From Halomonas faecis (GTDB taxonomy: Bacteria; Pseudomonadota; Gammaproteobacteria; Pseudomonadales; Halomonadaceae), in assembly GCF_010993975.1 (NCBI RefSeq), contig NZ_JAACZO010000059.1, positions 124,001-188,000 on the forward strand: 64,000 bases of DNA, in the 5' to 3' direction. Position 1 is the first letter of the stretch; each line of letters starts with the position of its first letter. Shown here in pieces: positions 20,925-29,224 of this stretch. The position numbers and the translations under genes were made by a program. Under the pieces are notes generated by a model. That model was not told where the DNA came from. It did no database searches and saw only the letters and a program-made list of their open reading frames with translations.

Positions 20925-22232
20925 TCAGACGAAGTCCGGCACCAGGGTGCGGGGGATCGCCAGGATCAGTTGGGGGTAGAGGATCAGCAGCAGGATCACC
21001 GCCAGCATCACCGCCAGGTAGAGCAGGGTGGTGGCCAGCGCCTTGAGCAGCGGGATGCCGCCGATCTTGGCCGAGATCATCAGGCACAGCCCGTAGGGCG
21101 GCGTGATCAGCCCCAGGCCCAGCGCCATCACGCCGATCACGCCGAATTGCACCGGATGGATGCCGGCCTGCAGGGCCAGCGGCTGGAAGATCGGTGCCAT
21201 GATGGCCATGGCCGGTAGCGAATCCATGAAGGTGCCGATGAGCAGCATCACCCCGGTCATCACCAGCAGCAGCACCACGGGGTCGGTGATGTTGACCCCG
21301 GCCATCAGCTTGGGCGGGATCTGATAGAAGCTGATCAGATAGCCGAAGATCGCCGCTCCCACCAGGCTGAACAACGACAGCGAGCAGAGCCGCACCGTAG
21401 CGGTGGAGGCGTCGAGCACGTCGCCGAAGCGCAGCTCGCGATAGACGAGAAAGCCCAGTGCCAGGGCGTAGAGAACGGCGATCATCGCCGCCTCGGTGGG
21501 AGTGACGATCCCCAGGGTGATGCCGCCGATGATCACCACCGGGATGCCGGCGGCCATCAAGCCGTCCTTGCCGGAGTGCAGCAGCTCGCGGAAGGTGGCG
21601 CGCGGACGCACCGGCACGCTGTAGCGGCGCACGTAGCCCAGGTTGAGCGCGAGCTGGGCCACGCCGATCATCAGGCCGGGCAAGATGCCGCCGAGGAAGA
21701 GGCCGGCGATGGAGGTGTTGGTCAGCGCGCCCCACACGATCATGTTGATCGAGGGCGGGATGATGATGCCCATCACCGAGGAGGCGGCAGTGACCGCCAC
21801 GGCGAAGTGGGTGGGGTAGCCCTCGCGCTTCATGGCCGGGATCAGCACCGTGCCCACGCCGGCGCTGTCGGCGGTGGAGGAGCCGGAGACCCCGGCGAAG
21901 AGCATGCTCACCATGACGTTGACGTGGGCGAGGGCGCCCTTGAGGTGGCCCACCAGCAGCATGCACAGGGTGATCAGGCGGTCGGTGATGCGCGCCGCGT
22001 TCATCAGGTTGCCGGCGAGCAGGAAGAGCGGCACGGCGAGCAGCACGAAGGAATCCATGCCGTTGTACATGCGCTGGAAGAGTACCCAGGCGGTCAGCCG
22101 CGGGTCGAGCAGGATCAGGCTGAAGGAGGTGAGGATCAGCGCCATGGCGATGGGAACGCCCACCACGATGAGCACGGCGAGCAGGCCGAAAAGCAGCCAG
22201 GGCAGCAGGAACATCCCGTCGGCGGGCATCAT
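20925..22232 (-). CDS. dctM: TRAP transporter large permease (DctM)
   Basis: 435 residues, about 12 membrane helices, DctM family. Family segments FVLLAVPLFLLAGNLMN, GVSGSSTADSAGVGTVLIP and the PPSINMIVWGALT region are present. The start overlaps the stop of the small permease gene by ATGA. With DctP and DctQ it drives sodium-dependent uptake of an organic acid. Sugar acid is suggested by kduD and the phosphatase in the same operon. Confidence 0.92.
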   Translation of the reverse strand: MMPADGMFLLPWLLFGLLAVLIVVGVPIAMALILTSFSLILLDPRLTAWVLFQRMYNGMDSFVLLAVPLFLLAGNLMNAARITDRLITLCMLLVGHLKGALAHVNVMVSMLFAGVSGSSTADSAGVGTVLIPAMKREGYPTHFAVAVTAASSVMGIIIPPSINMIVWGALTNTSIAGLFLGGILPGLMIGVAQLALNLGYVRRYSVPVRPRATFRELLHSGKDGLMAAGIPVVIIGGITLGIVTPTEAAMIAVLYALALGFLVYRELRFGDVLDASTATVRLCSLSLFSLVGAAIFGYLISFYQIPPKLMAGVNITDPVVLLLVMTGVMLLIGTFMDSLPAMAIMAPIFQPLALQAGIHPVQFGVIGVMALGLGLITPPYGLCLMISAKIGGIPLLKALATTLLYLAVMLAVILLLILYPQLILAIPRTLVPDFV

Positions 22233-22849
22233 GGGCGGGGCCCTCCCTCTCCTGAATTGCCGCGGCTATCGAGGGGCGATCCGAGGCCTTCCACGCTGTG
22301 ATTGGCTTCGCTGACGTCCAGCGTCTCCATCTCGCTCGGCGTATTGAATGCCGCTTCCATGGCATCCAGGCCGTGAAGCAGGCTATGCAGCAGGCGTTGC
22401 ACGCTGAACAGCATGATGAACGCGCCGCTGACCATGAAGGTGGAGTAGACATAGATCATCGATAGCCCCGAGGCGGTGGCGTGGCGGCGCAGACCGGAGA
22501 GGGCGAATTCGTGGCCGTAAAAGACGAAGATGACGCCGATGGCCAGGCAGGCCAGGTCACGGACCACCCGGGTGGCAAGATCGGCCCGCGAGCCGCGGGG
22601 AAAGGCCTCGAGCACGAAGTGGTCGGCGTGCAGCACGCCGACGGCGGCGCCCAGCATCACCATCCACTGGAAGGCGAAGCGGCTGAACTCCTCGGTCCAG
22701 TAGAGGCTTGGCATGAAGGCCAGGTTGCGGCTGATCACCTGGTAGATGACCAGCAGGATGAAGCCCAGCACCAACGACAGCAGAATCCAGTGGAGCACAC
22801 GCTCCAGGACCCGGTTGAGCCGTGCCAGGCCGGCGAGCAGTCGGGACAT
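22229..22849 (-). CDS. dctQ: TRAP transporter small permease (DctQ)
   Basis: 206 residues with four predicted helices. The conserved RNLAFMPSLYWTEEFSRFAFQWMVMLGAA segment is the DctQ signature (tryptophan-threonine-glutamate-glutamate). I chose the ATG at 22849, which has AGGTAA six bases upstream; the ATG at 22867 would add six residues. The C-terminus is about 45 residues longer than many DctQ proteins, and hydrophilic. Translationally coupled to dctM. Confidence 0.9.
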   Translation of the reverse strand: MSRLLAGLARLNRVLERVLHWILLSLVLGFILLVIYQVISRNLAFMPSLYWTEEFSRFAFQWMVMLGAAVGVLHADHFVLEAFPRGSRADLATRVVRDLACLAIGVIFVFYGHEFALSGLRRHATASGLSMIYVYSTFMVSGAFIMLFSVQRLLHSLLHGLDAMEAAFNTPSEMETLDVSEANHSVEGLGSPLDSRGNSGEGGPRP

Positions 22850-22904
22850 GGCGATTACCTGTGGCAAGCGAGGCGCCGGCCCGGACGGGCCGGCGCCGGG
22901 CGGG

Positions 22905-23924
22905 TCATTCCGCGTTGACGATCATCTGGTGGTACTCGGTCAGGCCCATGTCGGCGATCACGCCCTCGAGGGGGCCCTCGACGGTCTCCATCATGGTCTC
23001 GCGGTCCATCTCGTGCAGGGTGGCGCCCTCCTCGACCAACAGGTCGAGCGCCTCGGCGTCCTGCTCGAGCTGCACATCGCGGGCGTAACTGGCGGACTCC
23101 GCGGCGGCCTCCATGACCTGCTCGCGCTGAGTCTCGTCGAGACGCTCCCAGGTGGCTTCGGAGAGGGTCAGCAGGCGCACCGTGATGTCGTGCTCGGAGA
23201 GCCCGATATGCGGTGCCACCTCGTGGAAGCGCATGCGGTGGATCCACTCCGCCTCGTTGAGCAGGCCGTCGATGGCCCCCAGTTGCAGTCCGGTGTAGAT
23301 CTCGCTCCACTCCATGACCGTGGGATCGGCACCCAGGGCTTCCCAGGCGGTGATCAAAGGCCGTGTGGGATTGGTGCGGATCTTCAGGCCCTCCAGGTCG
23401 TCGAGGCTCTCCAGTGGCTGGCTGCTGACGATCTGGCGTTTTCCGCCGCCGTAGAAGGCGAGTACGCGGACATCGGTCTCCGCGGTGATCTGATCGGCGA
23501 TCTCGCGTCCCACCTCGCCGTCGAGCACGGTGCGCCAATGGTCCTCGTCGCGGTACAGGAAGGGGATCGAGAAAACGTTGGCAGTGGGCGAGAAGTCGGT
23601 GATCAGCCCGGGGTTGATGATCGAGATGTCCAGGGCACCGGCCATCTGCTGCTCGAACATCTCGGTCTCGTGGCCGAGAACCGAGTTGCCGAGGATCTCG
23701 ACGCTGATGCCGCCATCGCTCTTCTCGGCGATCAGTTCCTGGAAGTGCTGGGCGCCCAGGTGATAAGCGGTGTCCTCGGTGCCGCCGTGGCCGAAGCGCA
23801 GCTCCACGGCCTGAGCGGCGCCGGCCAGGCCCAGGGACGCGGCCATCACGGCGGTGCCGATCAGGCGCCGGGCGCCGGCGTGGTGTTGGGTCAGCGGGGT
23901 TGGATCGATCCATTGGCGAGTCAT
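22905..23924 (-). CDS. dctP: TRAP transporter substrate-binding protein (DctP)
   Basis: 339 residues from ATG 23924 (AGGTG ribosome site); earlier in-frame starts up to 23993 overlap the lacI stop region. Signal peptide of about 39 residues ending AQA-VEL, with a long positively charged N-region. The family opening LRFGHGGTEDTAYHLGA, the IRTNPTRP segment with the conserved arginine that binds the ligand carboxylate, and the NEAEW region are visible. It binds a carboxylate, probably a sugar acid. 68 bases downstream of lacI. Confidence 0.9.
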   Translation of the reverse strand: MTRQWIDPTPLTQHHAGARRLIGTAVMAASLGLAGAAQAVELRFGHGGTEDTAYHLGAQHFQELIAEKSDGGISVEILGNSVLGHETEMFEQQMAGALDISIINPGLITDFSPTANVFSIPFLYRDEDHWRTVLDGEVGREIADQITAETDVRVLAFYGGGKRQIVSSQPLESLDDLEGLKIRTNPTRPLITAWEALGADPTVMEWSEIYTGLQLGAIDGLLNEAEWIHRMRFHEVAPHIGLSEHDITVRLLTLSEATWERLDETQREQVMEAAAESASYARDVQLEQDAEALDLLVEEGATLHEMDRETMMETVEGPLEGVIADMGLTEYHQMIVNAE

Positions 23925-23992
23925 AAAAGCACCTGTTGTTGTTGGCACCATGCCTTCGGGCATGGCGGCTGGCGTCGATGCGGTGCGCCGCA

Positions 23993-25069
23993 TCAGATTG
24001 TCGTGGCGGGACTCTCGAGCGGCGTGGAAAGGGCGCCGCAGGAGTCGCGCACCTGCAGTCGGGGCGATAGCACGACCTGTTCCCGCGCCCCGTCGGGGTT
24101 GCCGATGCGCCGTAGGGCGAGGCGGGCGGCTTCCTCGCCCACGGCATGGGGATGAGTGGCGATGCTGGTCAGCGCCGGGTCGCCCAGCGCCGCCTCCTCG
24201 AGATCGTCGGTGCCGATCACCGCACAGTCGCGTCCCGGCACCCGCCCCAGGCGCTTGAGGCCCAGCATGGCGCCGAAGGCCACGAGATCATTGTGGCAGA
24301 CCACGGCGGTGGGGGCCGGGGACTCGGCCATCAGCGCCGGGATGAGCTCGAAGCCGGCGCGGCGTGTCACGTCCGAGCGCAGCAGGCGTTGGTAGGCGAG
24401 GCCGTGGCGGGCCAGTGCCTCACGATAGCCCTGCCAGCGTTCGCGAGTGGCCGAGTGACCGATATGGCCGCCGAGAAAGGCGATGCGCTCATGGCCCTGC
24501 GCCACCAGGTGGTCGATGGCCAGGCCCACGCCACGGCGAAAGTCGGTGCCGGCGTAGTCGAAGGGCGGCTCGCCGACATGGCGCAGGACCTGTACGCACG
24601 GCATCTGCCAGCTGGTGAGGGTGTCGATCAGGTCGGGAGCGGTGCCTTCCGCCGGGCACAGCAGAATGCCGTCGACGCGATGCTCGCGCATGCGCTCGAG
24701 GAAGCGCTGCTGGCGCGCGGGCGAGTCCTCGCTATTGGCCAGGAAGGAGACATAGCCCTCGCGGTTCAGAGCGGCGTCGATACCTGCCACCATGGCCCCG
24801 AAGAAGGGGTTGGCGATGTCGTAGACCACCACCCCGAGGGTGGCGGTGCGTTGTCCGCGTAGCGCCGCGGCGCCGCGATTGTAGACGTAGCCCAGCACCT
24901 TGATGGAGCGCTGCACCCGGCGCCGGGTGCCCTCGGCGACCAGTGGGCTCTCGCGCAGCACCAGCGACACCGTGGAGCGGGACACCCCGGCGTGGGCGGC
25001 GATGTCCTGCAGGGTGACGCTGGTGCTGCGCGAGGCGCGGCTGTCGGGGCGAGGCGTATCCTGGCTCAT
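23993..25069 (-). CDS. LacI-family repressor of the TRAP/kduD operon
   Basis: 358 residues. LacI helix-turn-helix and hinge at about residues 18-70 (VTLQDIAAHAGVSRSTVSL, GYVYNRGAAALRG), followed by the periplasmic-binding-protein-like sensor domain (GVVVYDIANPFFGAM, HNDLVAFGAMLGL, VIGTDDLEEA). The operator candidate at 25098-25113 lies 29 bases upstream of the start. It is first in the lacI-dctPQM-HAD-kduD array. The inducer is probably a uronate or keto-acid sugar. Confidence 0.92.
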   Translation of the reverse strand: MSQDTPRPDSRASRSTSVTLQDIAAHAGVSRSTVSLVLRESPLVAEGTRRRVQRSIKVLGYVYNRGAAALRGQRTATLGVVVYDIANPFFGAMVAGIDAALNREGYVSFLANSEDSPARQQRFLERMREHRVDGILLCPAEGTAPDLIDTLTSWQMPCVQVLRHVGEPPFDYAGTDFRRGVGLAIDHLVAQGHERIAFLGGHIGHSATRERWQGYREALARHGLAYQRLLRSDVTRRAGFELIPALMAESPAPTAVVCHNDLVAFGAMLGLKRLGRVPGRDCAVIGTDDLEEAALGDPALTSIATHPHAVGEEAARLALRRIGNPDGAREQVVLSPRLQVRDSCGALSTPLESPATTI

Positions 25070-25097
25070 GAGTTCTCGGCTGTGGTGGCGTTTTGTT

Positions 25098-25113
25098 TTT
25101 GGATTGATCCAAA
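25098..25113. promoter_or_regulatory. Putative LacI-type operator
   Basis: TTTGGATTGATCCAAA: perfect 7-base arms around a 2-base centre, 29 bases upstream of the lacI gene that heads the TRAP operon. The position suggests autorepression together with the downstream transporter genes. Confidence 0.6.
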
Positions 25114-25180
25114 TCGTAGAAGACGTCTCCGATCCGGACCTATTCTCCTTTCGTCTTAGTCGCGGGCGCCGGCGGGTGGC

Positions 25181-26167
25181 TCAGCCGTGCCGTGCCGTCC
25201 AGGCGGCCTCGTTGACCAGGCTGATGGGCCGCTCGCCGTTCAGCGCACGGGTGAGGTTGTCCACGGCCCGCTGGGCCATGGCGGTGCGCGTTTCAAAGGT
25301 CGCCGAGCCGATGTGCGGCAGCGCCACCACGTTGCTCATGTACGGCAGCGGCGACTCCGGCGAGAGCGGCTCCTGCTCGAAGACGTCGAGGCCGGCGGCG
25401 CGGATGCGGCCCATCTCCAGGGCCTCGATGAGCGCCGACTCGTCGACCACCTTGCCGCGGGCGATGTTGACGAAGATCGCCGAGGGTTTCATCTGGGCGA
25501 AGGCATGGGCGTCGATCAGGTGGGTGGTCTCGGCGGTGAGCGGCACGGTGACGCAGACGATGTCGGCCTCGGCGAGCAGTGCGTCGAGCTCGCGGCGCTC
25601 GGCGCCCAGCTCGGCCTCCAGTGCCGGCTTGGGGGAGGATAGTGCGTAGCGCACCGGCATGCCGAAGCCGAGGGCCCCGCGCCTCGCCACGGCGGCGCCG
25701 ATGCGACCGAGGCCGATCATGCCCAGCGTCTTGCCGTGCACGTCGGTGCCGAAGTGTTCGGGGCCGATGCTTGCCTGCCAGTCGCCGCGTCTCACGAAGT
25801 CGGCGAGCTCCACCACCCGGCGGCAGGTGGCCATGATCAGTGCGAAGCCGGTGTCGGCGGTGGTCTCGGTGAGCACGTCCGGGGTGTTGCACAGCAGGAT
25901 GCCGCGCCGGGTCAGCTCGTCCACGGGGTAGTTGTCGTAGCCCACCGAGATGGTGGCGATGGCCTCGAGCTGCGGCGCGGCATCGAGCAGTTCGGGGGTG
26001 ATTGACACGCTCGATCCGATCAGGCCGTGGGCGTCGGCCAGGGCAGCACGGAAGGCCGGGTCGTCGCCGGACTCCAGGCCCTGGAAGACCTCCACCTCGA
26101 AGTCCCGCGAGAGTTCGGCGAGTTGGGCGTCGTTGAGGCGGCCGTAGGCCAGAATGCGTTTTTTCAT
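25181..26167 (-). CDS. kguD: 2-hydroxyacid dehydrogenase, KguD/GhrB type
   Basis: 328 residues of the D-isomer-specific 2-hydroxyacid dehydrogenase family. Rossmann motif GMIGLGRIGAAVARRG, the NTPDVLTETTADTGFALIM segment, catalytic arginine in NIARGKVVDE, glutamate in the DVFEQEPLSPE region and histidine in LPHIGSAT. It resembles Pseudomonas KguD, the 6-phospho-2-ketogluconate reductase, and also GhrB. Placement after a KguK-like kinase and a PtxS-like repressor favours KguD. It is 13 bases from the kinase gene. Confidence 0.8.
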   Translation of the reverse strand: MKKRILAYGRLNDAQLAELSRDFEVEVFQGLESGDDPAFRAALADAHGLIGSSVSITPELLDAAPQLEAIATISVGYDNYPVDELTRRGILLCNTPDVLTETTADTGFALIMATCRRVVELADFVRRGDWQASIGPEHFGTDVHGKTLGMIGLGRIGAAVARRGALGFGMPVRYALSSPKPALEAELGAERRELDALLAEADIVCVTVPLTAETTHLIDAHAFAQMKPSAIFVNIARGKVVDESALIEALEMGRIRAAGLDVFEQEPLSPESPLPYMSNVVALPHIGSATFETRTAMAQRAVDNLTRALNGERPISLVNEAAWTARHG

Positions 26168-26180
26168 GGTTGTCGTCTCC

Positions 26181-27155
26181 TCACGCTAGGTTGGCTTCCA
26201 GTTCCACGAGGCGCGTTCGGTGGGGCAGGCCCTCCATGTCGCCGATCACCTGCACCGCCTGGGCGCCGATAAGATTGCCGCGGCGCACCGCCTCGCGCGG
26301 CGAGCGGCCGTCGAGCAGGGCGCTGATCGCGCCCACGGCGAAGCCGTCGCCGGCGCCCACGGTATCGACGACCTCGGCGACGTCGAAGCCGGGTACGGTG
26401 AAGCTCTCCTCGCGACCGCCGAGGCTACCCCGATAGTAGCTGCCTTCCGGACCGAGCTTGATGAACACCGCCTGGGCGCCACGCTCGAGGTAGAAATCGG
26501 CGATGTCGTGGGGCGTGTCGAGGCCGGTCAGGCGGCGCCCCTCGGCGAGCCCCGGCAGCACCCAGTCGGCCCGTGCCGCCAGGGCGTTGATCGTGGTGCA
26601 CATCTCATGCTCGCTTGCCCATAGACCGGGGCGCAGGTTGGGATCGAAGGAGATGCTGGCGCCAGCGTCGCGGGCTCGCTCCAGCACGTGCTCGGCGAGC
26701 GCACGGGCGCTGGCCGACAGCGCCGGGGGGATGCCGGTGGCATGCAGGTGGCGCAGCGCCGCGAAGTCGACAGCGGCGGCATCGGCGGGGGAGAGGTGGC
26801 TGGCGGCGCTGCCGCGGCGGAAGTACTCGACATGGGGGTCGGCGCCGCCCTCGGCACGCGCCTTGAACACCAGCCCGGTGGGATGGTCGGGGTCGTCGAC
26901 GAGATGGCGGCAGTCCAGCCCTTCGGCCTCCAGGGTGCGGCGAAGGTAGGTGCCGAAGCTGTCGCGGCCCACGCGGCTCATCCAGCCCACGGGAAAGCCC
27001 AGGCGGGCCAGGCCGATGGCCACGTTGGTGTCGGCGCCGGCGATGCGGCGCTGGAAGTGCGCGACGTCGGCGAGTTCTCCGCTCGATGCGGCGACGAACA
27101 TCGTCATCGCTTCGCCGAAGGTGAGAAGGGTCGGGGCACTGTCGGGAGCAGTCAT
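26181..27155 (-). CDS. kguK: PfkB-family kinase, probable 2-ketogluconate kinase
   Basis: 324 residues. Ribokinase/PfkB fold: IAGADTNVAIGLARLGFPVGW (N-terminal signature) and DTVGAGDGFAVG (C-terminal signature with catalytic aspartate and anion hole). The segments VEYFRRGSAASHL, LHATGIPPALS and WVLPGLAEGR are those I recall from Pseudomonas KguK; 2-keto-3-deoxygluconate kinase is the alternative. ATG 27155 overlaps the repressor stop (ATGA); the longer 27458 start runs into that gene. It phosphorylates a C2-keto sugar acid for KguD. Confidence 0.82.
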   Translation of the reverse strand: MTAPDSAPTLLTFGEAMTMFVAASSGELADVAHFQRRIAGADTNVAIGLARLGFPVGWMSRVGRDSFGTYLRRTLEAEGLDCRHLVDDPDHPTGLVFKARAEGGADPHVEYFRRGSAASHLSPADAAAVDFAALRHLHATGIPPALSASARALAEHVLERARDAGASISFDPNLRPGLWASEHEMCTTINALAARADWVLPGLAEGRRLTGLDTPHDIADFYLERGAQAVFIKLGPEGSYYRGSLGGREESFTVPGFDVAEVVDTVGAGDGFAVGAISALLDGRSPREAVRRGNLIGAQAVQVIGDMEGLPHRTRLVELEANLA

Positions 27156-28207
27156 GGCGACTCCTGGGAGCGGGCGTGATGGAATGGCAGGCGCGTCGAC
27201 CCGCGAGGGATCAGCTGCGCTTGATAGTGGGTGCGGCGAGGCGGCGACGTACGCTGGGAACTGTCCAGGCGTTGTAGCAGATTCTCGACGGCGGCGCGGC
27301 CGATGGCATCGGTGGGCTGGGCCAGGGTGGTGATGCCGGGGCCGACCAGCGCACACCACTCCAGTTCGTCGATGCCCATCAGGCCCACGCTGCCGAGCGT
27401 GACGTTGCGCTGCTGCAGCACCCGAGTGACAGCCAGGGTGACCTGGCCGTTGGCGCACAGCAGTGCTTTGGGCGCCGTACCCGGCCGGGCAAGGAAGGCC
27501 CCGATGGCGTCATCGAGCTCGGCTGCGTCGGCATCGAGCGTGAGACAGTGCGCATCGCCGACGAGGCCACGTTCGGCGATGCCATGCTGGAAGCGTTCGA
27601 GCCTTACACGGCGTGAGCTCACCCGGCTCGTCGGCTTGCTCACATAGAGCAGTTCGCCATAGCCCGCCGCCTGGAGGTGATCCAGGGCCTGGTCGATGGC
27701 GCGGGCATCGTCGAGACCGATCATGTCGGCAGGGGCTTCGCCAAGCTCGCGGTCGACGAGCACCAGCGGCGTACCTTGCTTGGCGAGTCTGGCCAGCTCA
27801 CGGTCGGGGCTGCCGGCAGCGTTGACCACCAGCCCCTCCACTCGGTAGGCGGTCAGAAGTTCCAGGTGGCGGCGCTCCTGGGCGGGGTCGTTGTTGGTGT
27901 TGGCGACCATGAGCGAGTAGCCGTGCGCCTGGCAGACGCTTTCGATACCGTGCATCACCGCGACGGAGTAGGGGTTGCGAATGTCGGCCACCAGCATCCC
28001 GATCAGCCGCGAGCGCCCACCCTTGAGGCCGCGCGCCATCTGATTGGGGTGATAGCCCAACCGCTTGGCAGCCGTGGCGATGCGCTCCTGGAGCTCTTGC
28101 GAGAGGCGCTGGCGTTCGTCACCGAAGAAACGCGACACGCTGGTCTTGGAAGTGCCGGCGGCATGGGCGACCTCGACGAGGGTGGAGCGTTGGGGATTCT
28201 GGTTCAT
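27152..28207 (-). CDS. ptxS: LacI-family regulator, PtxS-like
   Basis: 351 residues from ATG 28207. N-terminal helix-turn-helix (about residues 9-30, with AHAAGTSKTSVSRFFGDE) and hinge YHPNQMARGLKGG, then the sensor domain (GMLVADIRNPYSVAVM, GLMGIDELEW). The operon with kinase and hydroxyacid dehydrogenase parallels Pseudomonas ptxS-kguK-kguD, where PtxS senses 2-ketogluconate. A perfect palindrome at 28224-28237 lies just upstream; because an earlier in-frame start at 28249 would place that operator inside the coding region, 28207 is the better start. Confidence 0.82.
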   Translation of the reverse strand: MNQNPQRSTLVEVAHAAGTSKTSVSRFFGDERQRLSQELQERIATAAKRLGYHPNQMARGLKGGRSRLIGMLVADIRNPYSVAVMHGIESVCQAHGYSLMVANTNNDPAQERRHLELLTAYRVEGLVVNAAGSPDRELARLAKQGTPLVLVDRELGEAPADMIGLDDARAIDQALDHLQAAGYGELLYVSKPTSRVSSRRVRLERFQHGIAERGLVGDAHCLTLDADAAELDDAIGAFLARPGTAPKALLCANGQVTLAVTRVLQQRNVTLGSVGLMGIDELEWCALVGPGITTLAQPTDAIGRAAVENLLQRLDSSQRTSPPRRTHYQAQLIPRGSTRLPFHHARSQESP

Positions 28208-28223
28208 GGCCGAGCAATCGAAA

Positions 28224-28237
28224 TGGGAACGTTCCCA
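28224..28237. promoter_or_regulatory. Putative PtxS/LacI operator
   Basis: TGGGAACGTTCCCA is a perfect 14-base palindrome with central CG, the classic geometry of LacI-family operators and the same length as the known PtxS site of Pseudomonas. It lies 17 bases upstream of the ptxS-like start codon, so autorepression of ptxS-kguK-kguD is expected. Confidence 0.7.
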
Positions 28238-28814
28238 CTCTAGTTCCAATCTTCAGCGCGGGCAAACGTCCTTCCGCTCAGGAGGCCACCAGCAGCACCA
28301 GTGCCCCGGTCGGGTAGCAACCGATGATGCCCACGCTCTCGAAGCCGATGTGCGCCGGCGCCTGGCGCTGTCGGTGGAGCATGCCCACCAGCAGGATGGC
28401 CGTCATCAGCAGCGAGAGTGCCACCCGCAACGCAATCGAGCCGGCGGCAGTGGGTCGAGAGATCCCCTATCGGCTCCTGAACGTTCGGAGGTCCAGGGGA
28501 GGGTGGCGTTTTCCCGTTTCGCGGGCAGCGCGGGTACCCGGATGACCTTTGTGCGCTCAGGGCTCATGTGTCAGATATCACCAGGGCTGGCGGGACTCCT
28601 AGCGCCCTTACGGGGTATTGGGGATTTAAATAATTTGTTGATCAATAACGATTTTAAGGAATTCTTTCCAGTAGTGGCATGCTACCTGCTTCCTTCAGGA
28701 TGAGCATCGAGGTCGGAGCTGACCGCCGATTCGGCAAACGCGGCCGACCCGATAATCGAAGCCATTCGGCTTCCCATTGATCTCGCAAGTCCACACCCTG
28801 ATGGAGGTGCGAAT
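28238..28814. other. Gene-poor stretch with a membrane-protein remnant and AT-rich promoter-like patch
   Basis: About 580 bases with no convincing intact gene. The short minus-strand frame at 28278-28466 is described separately. A plus-strand open frame across it (28065-28703) has no family features and runs through the ptxS gene. An AT-rich patch at 28610-28680 in otherwise GC-rich DNA could hold the promoter for the small acidic protein gene at 28815; no clear -35/-10 pair could be assigned. Confidence 0.6.
28278..28466 (-). pseudogene. Possible remnant of a small membrane protein
   Basis: An open frame of about 62 codons ends at a TGA at 28278 and is closed upstream by a stop at 28467-28469. 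It lacks an ATG near its beginning; only TTG, GTG or an internal ATG could start it. It encodes two hydrophobic segments separated by a short basic loop (RQRQAPAHIGF). The composition looks like real membrane protein and not like random shadow, but I do not recognise the family. It may be the 3' end of a decayed gene or a tiny intact two-helix protein. Confidence 0.3.
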
Positions 28815-29096
28815 ATGTTGTCCAAGGAAACCCTCAACAAGCTCGGCGTTTTTGGTGTCGCTTTCGGCCTGCTGGCCAGCCCGCTGACCTATGCCGACTT
28901 CCATGAGGAAGAGGAGCCGCAGGAGGAGGAGCAGACCCTGCCGGATAGCAGCGGTAACAGCGAGACCGGCAACGGTGCCGAGACGACCGAGTACGAGAAC
29001 GAGGAAGAGGAGACCGAGTCGTTCGAATACGAGGAGGAAGATGAAGAGGAAGAGTGGGAAGAGACCGAGGAGGATGACGAAGAGGATACCTGGTGA
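28815..29096 (+). CDS. Small secreted hyperacidic protein of unknown function
   Basis: 93 residues. Residues 1-27 form a signal peptide (charged N-region, hydrophobic core GVFGVAFGLLASPL, cleavage at TYA-DFH). The 66-residue mature part has 36 Asp/Glu, no Lys or Arg, and aromatic residues (F, Y, W) spaced among glutamate runs. No cysteine and no known domain. The ATG has a GGAGGTG ribosome site. A strong hairpin follows. It should be an intrinsically disordered polyanion in the periplasm or outside; cation binding or a salt-adaptation role can only be guessed. The G+A-rich codon choice in the tail is unlike its neighbours. Confidence 0.75.
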   Translation: MLSKETLNKLGVFGVAFGLLASPLTYADFHEEEEPQEEEQTLPDSSGNSETGNGAETTEYENEEEETESFEYEEEDEEEEWEETEEDDEEDTW

Positions 29097-29105
29097 TCGC
29101 CAGTA

Positions 29106-29128
29106 GTGCCGCCCGAGACGGGCGGCAC
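29106..29128 (+). terminator. Hairpin after the acidic-protein gene
   Basis: GTGCCGCCCG, loop AGA, CGGGCGGCAC: a perfect 10-base stem 9 bases after the stop codon. No T-run follows directly, so it is either a weak intrinsic terminator or a 3' stabiliser. Confidence 0.55.
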
Positions 29129-29176
29129 CGTCGAGCGTACGTTTCTCCCTGAGGTGGGTCCGCTCTCCCACCGCTT

Positions 29177-29207
29177 CGATCGCCCCCGGCAATGCCGAGG
29201 GCGATCG
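29177..29207. terminator. Hairpin between the acidic-protein gene and fbaA
   Basis: Outer stem CGATCGCCC/GGGCGATCG with an inner CGGC/GCCG stem, followed on the plus strand by TTTCG. It sits 18 bases beyond the fbaA stop on the minus strand, between convergent genes, and is probably a bidirectional terminator. Confidence 0.55.
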
Positions 29208-29224
29208 TTTCGTATGCGTCGGCG

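Noticed and set aside
28065..28703. Plus-strand open frame of 212 codons crossing the ptxS start region
   Set aside because: It runs antisense through ptxS and its operator, and the translation shows no family features.
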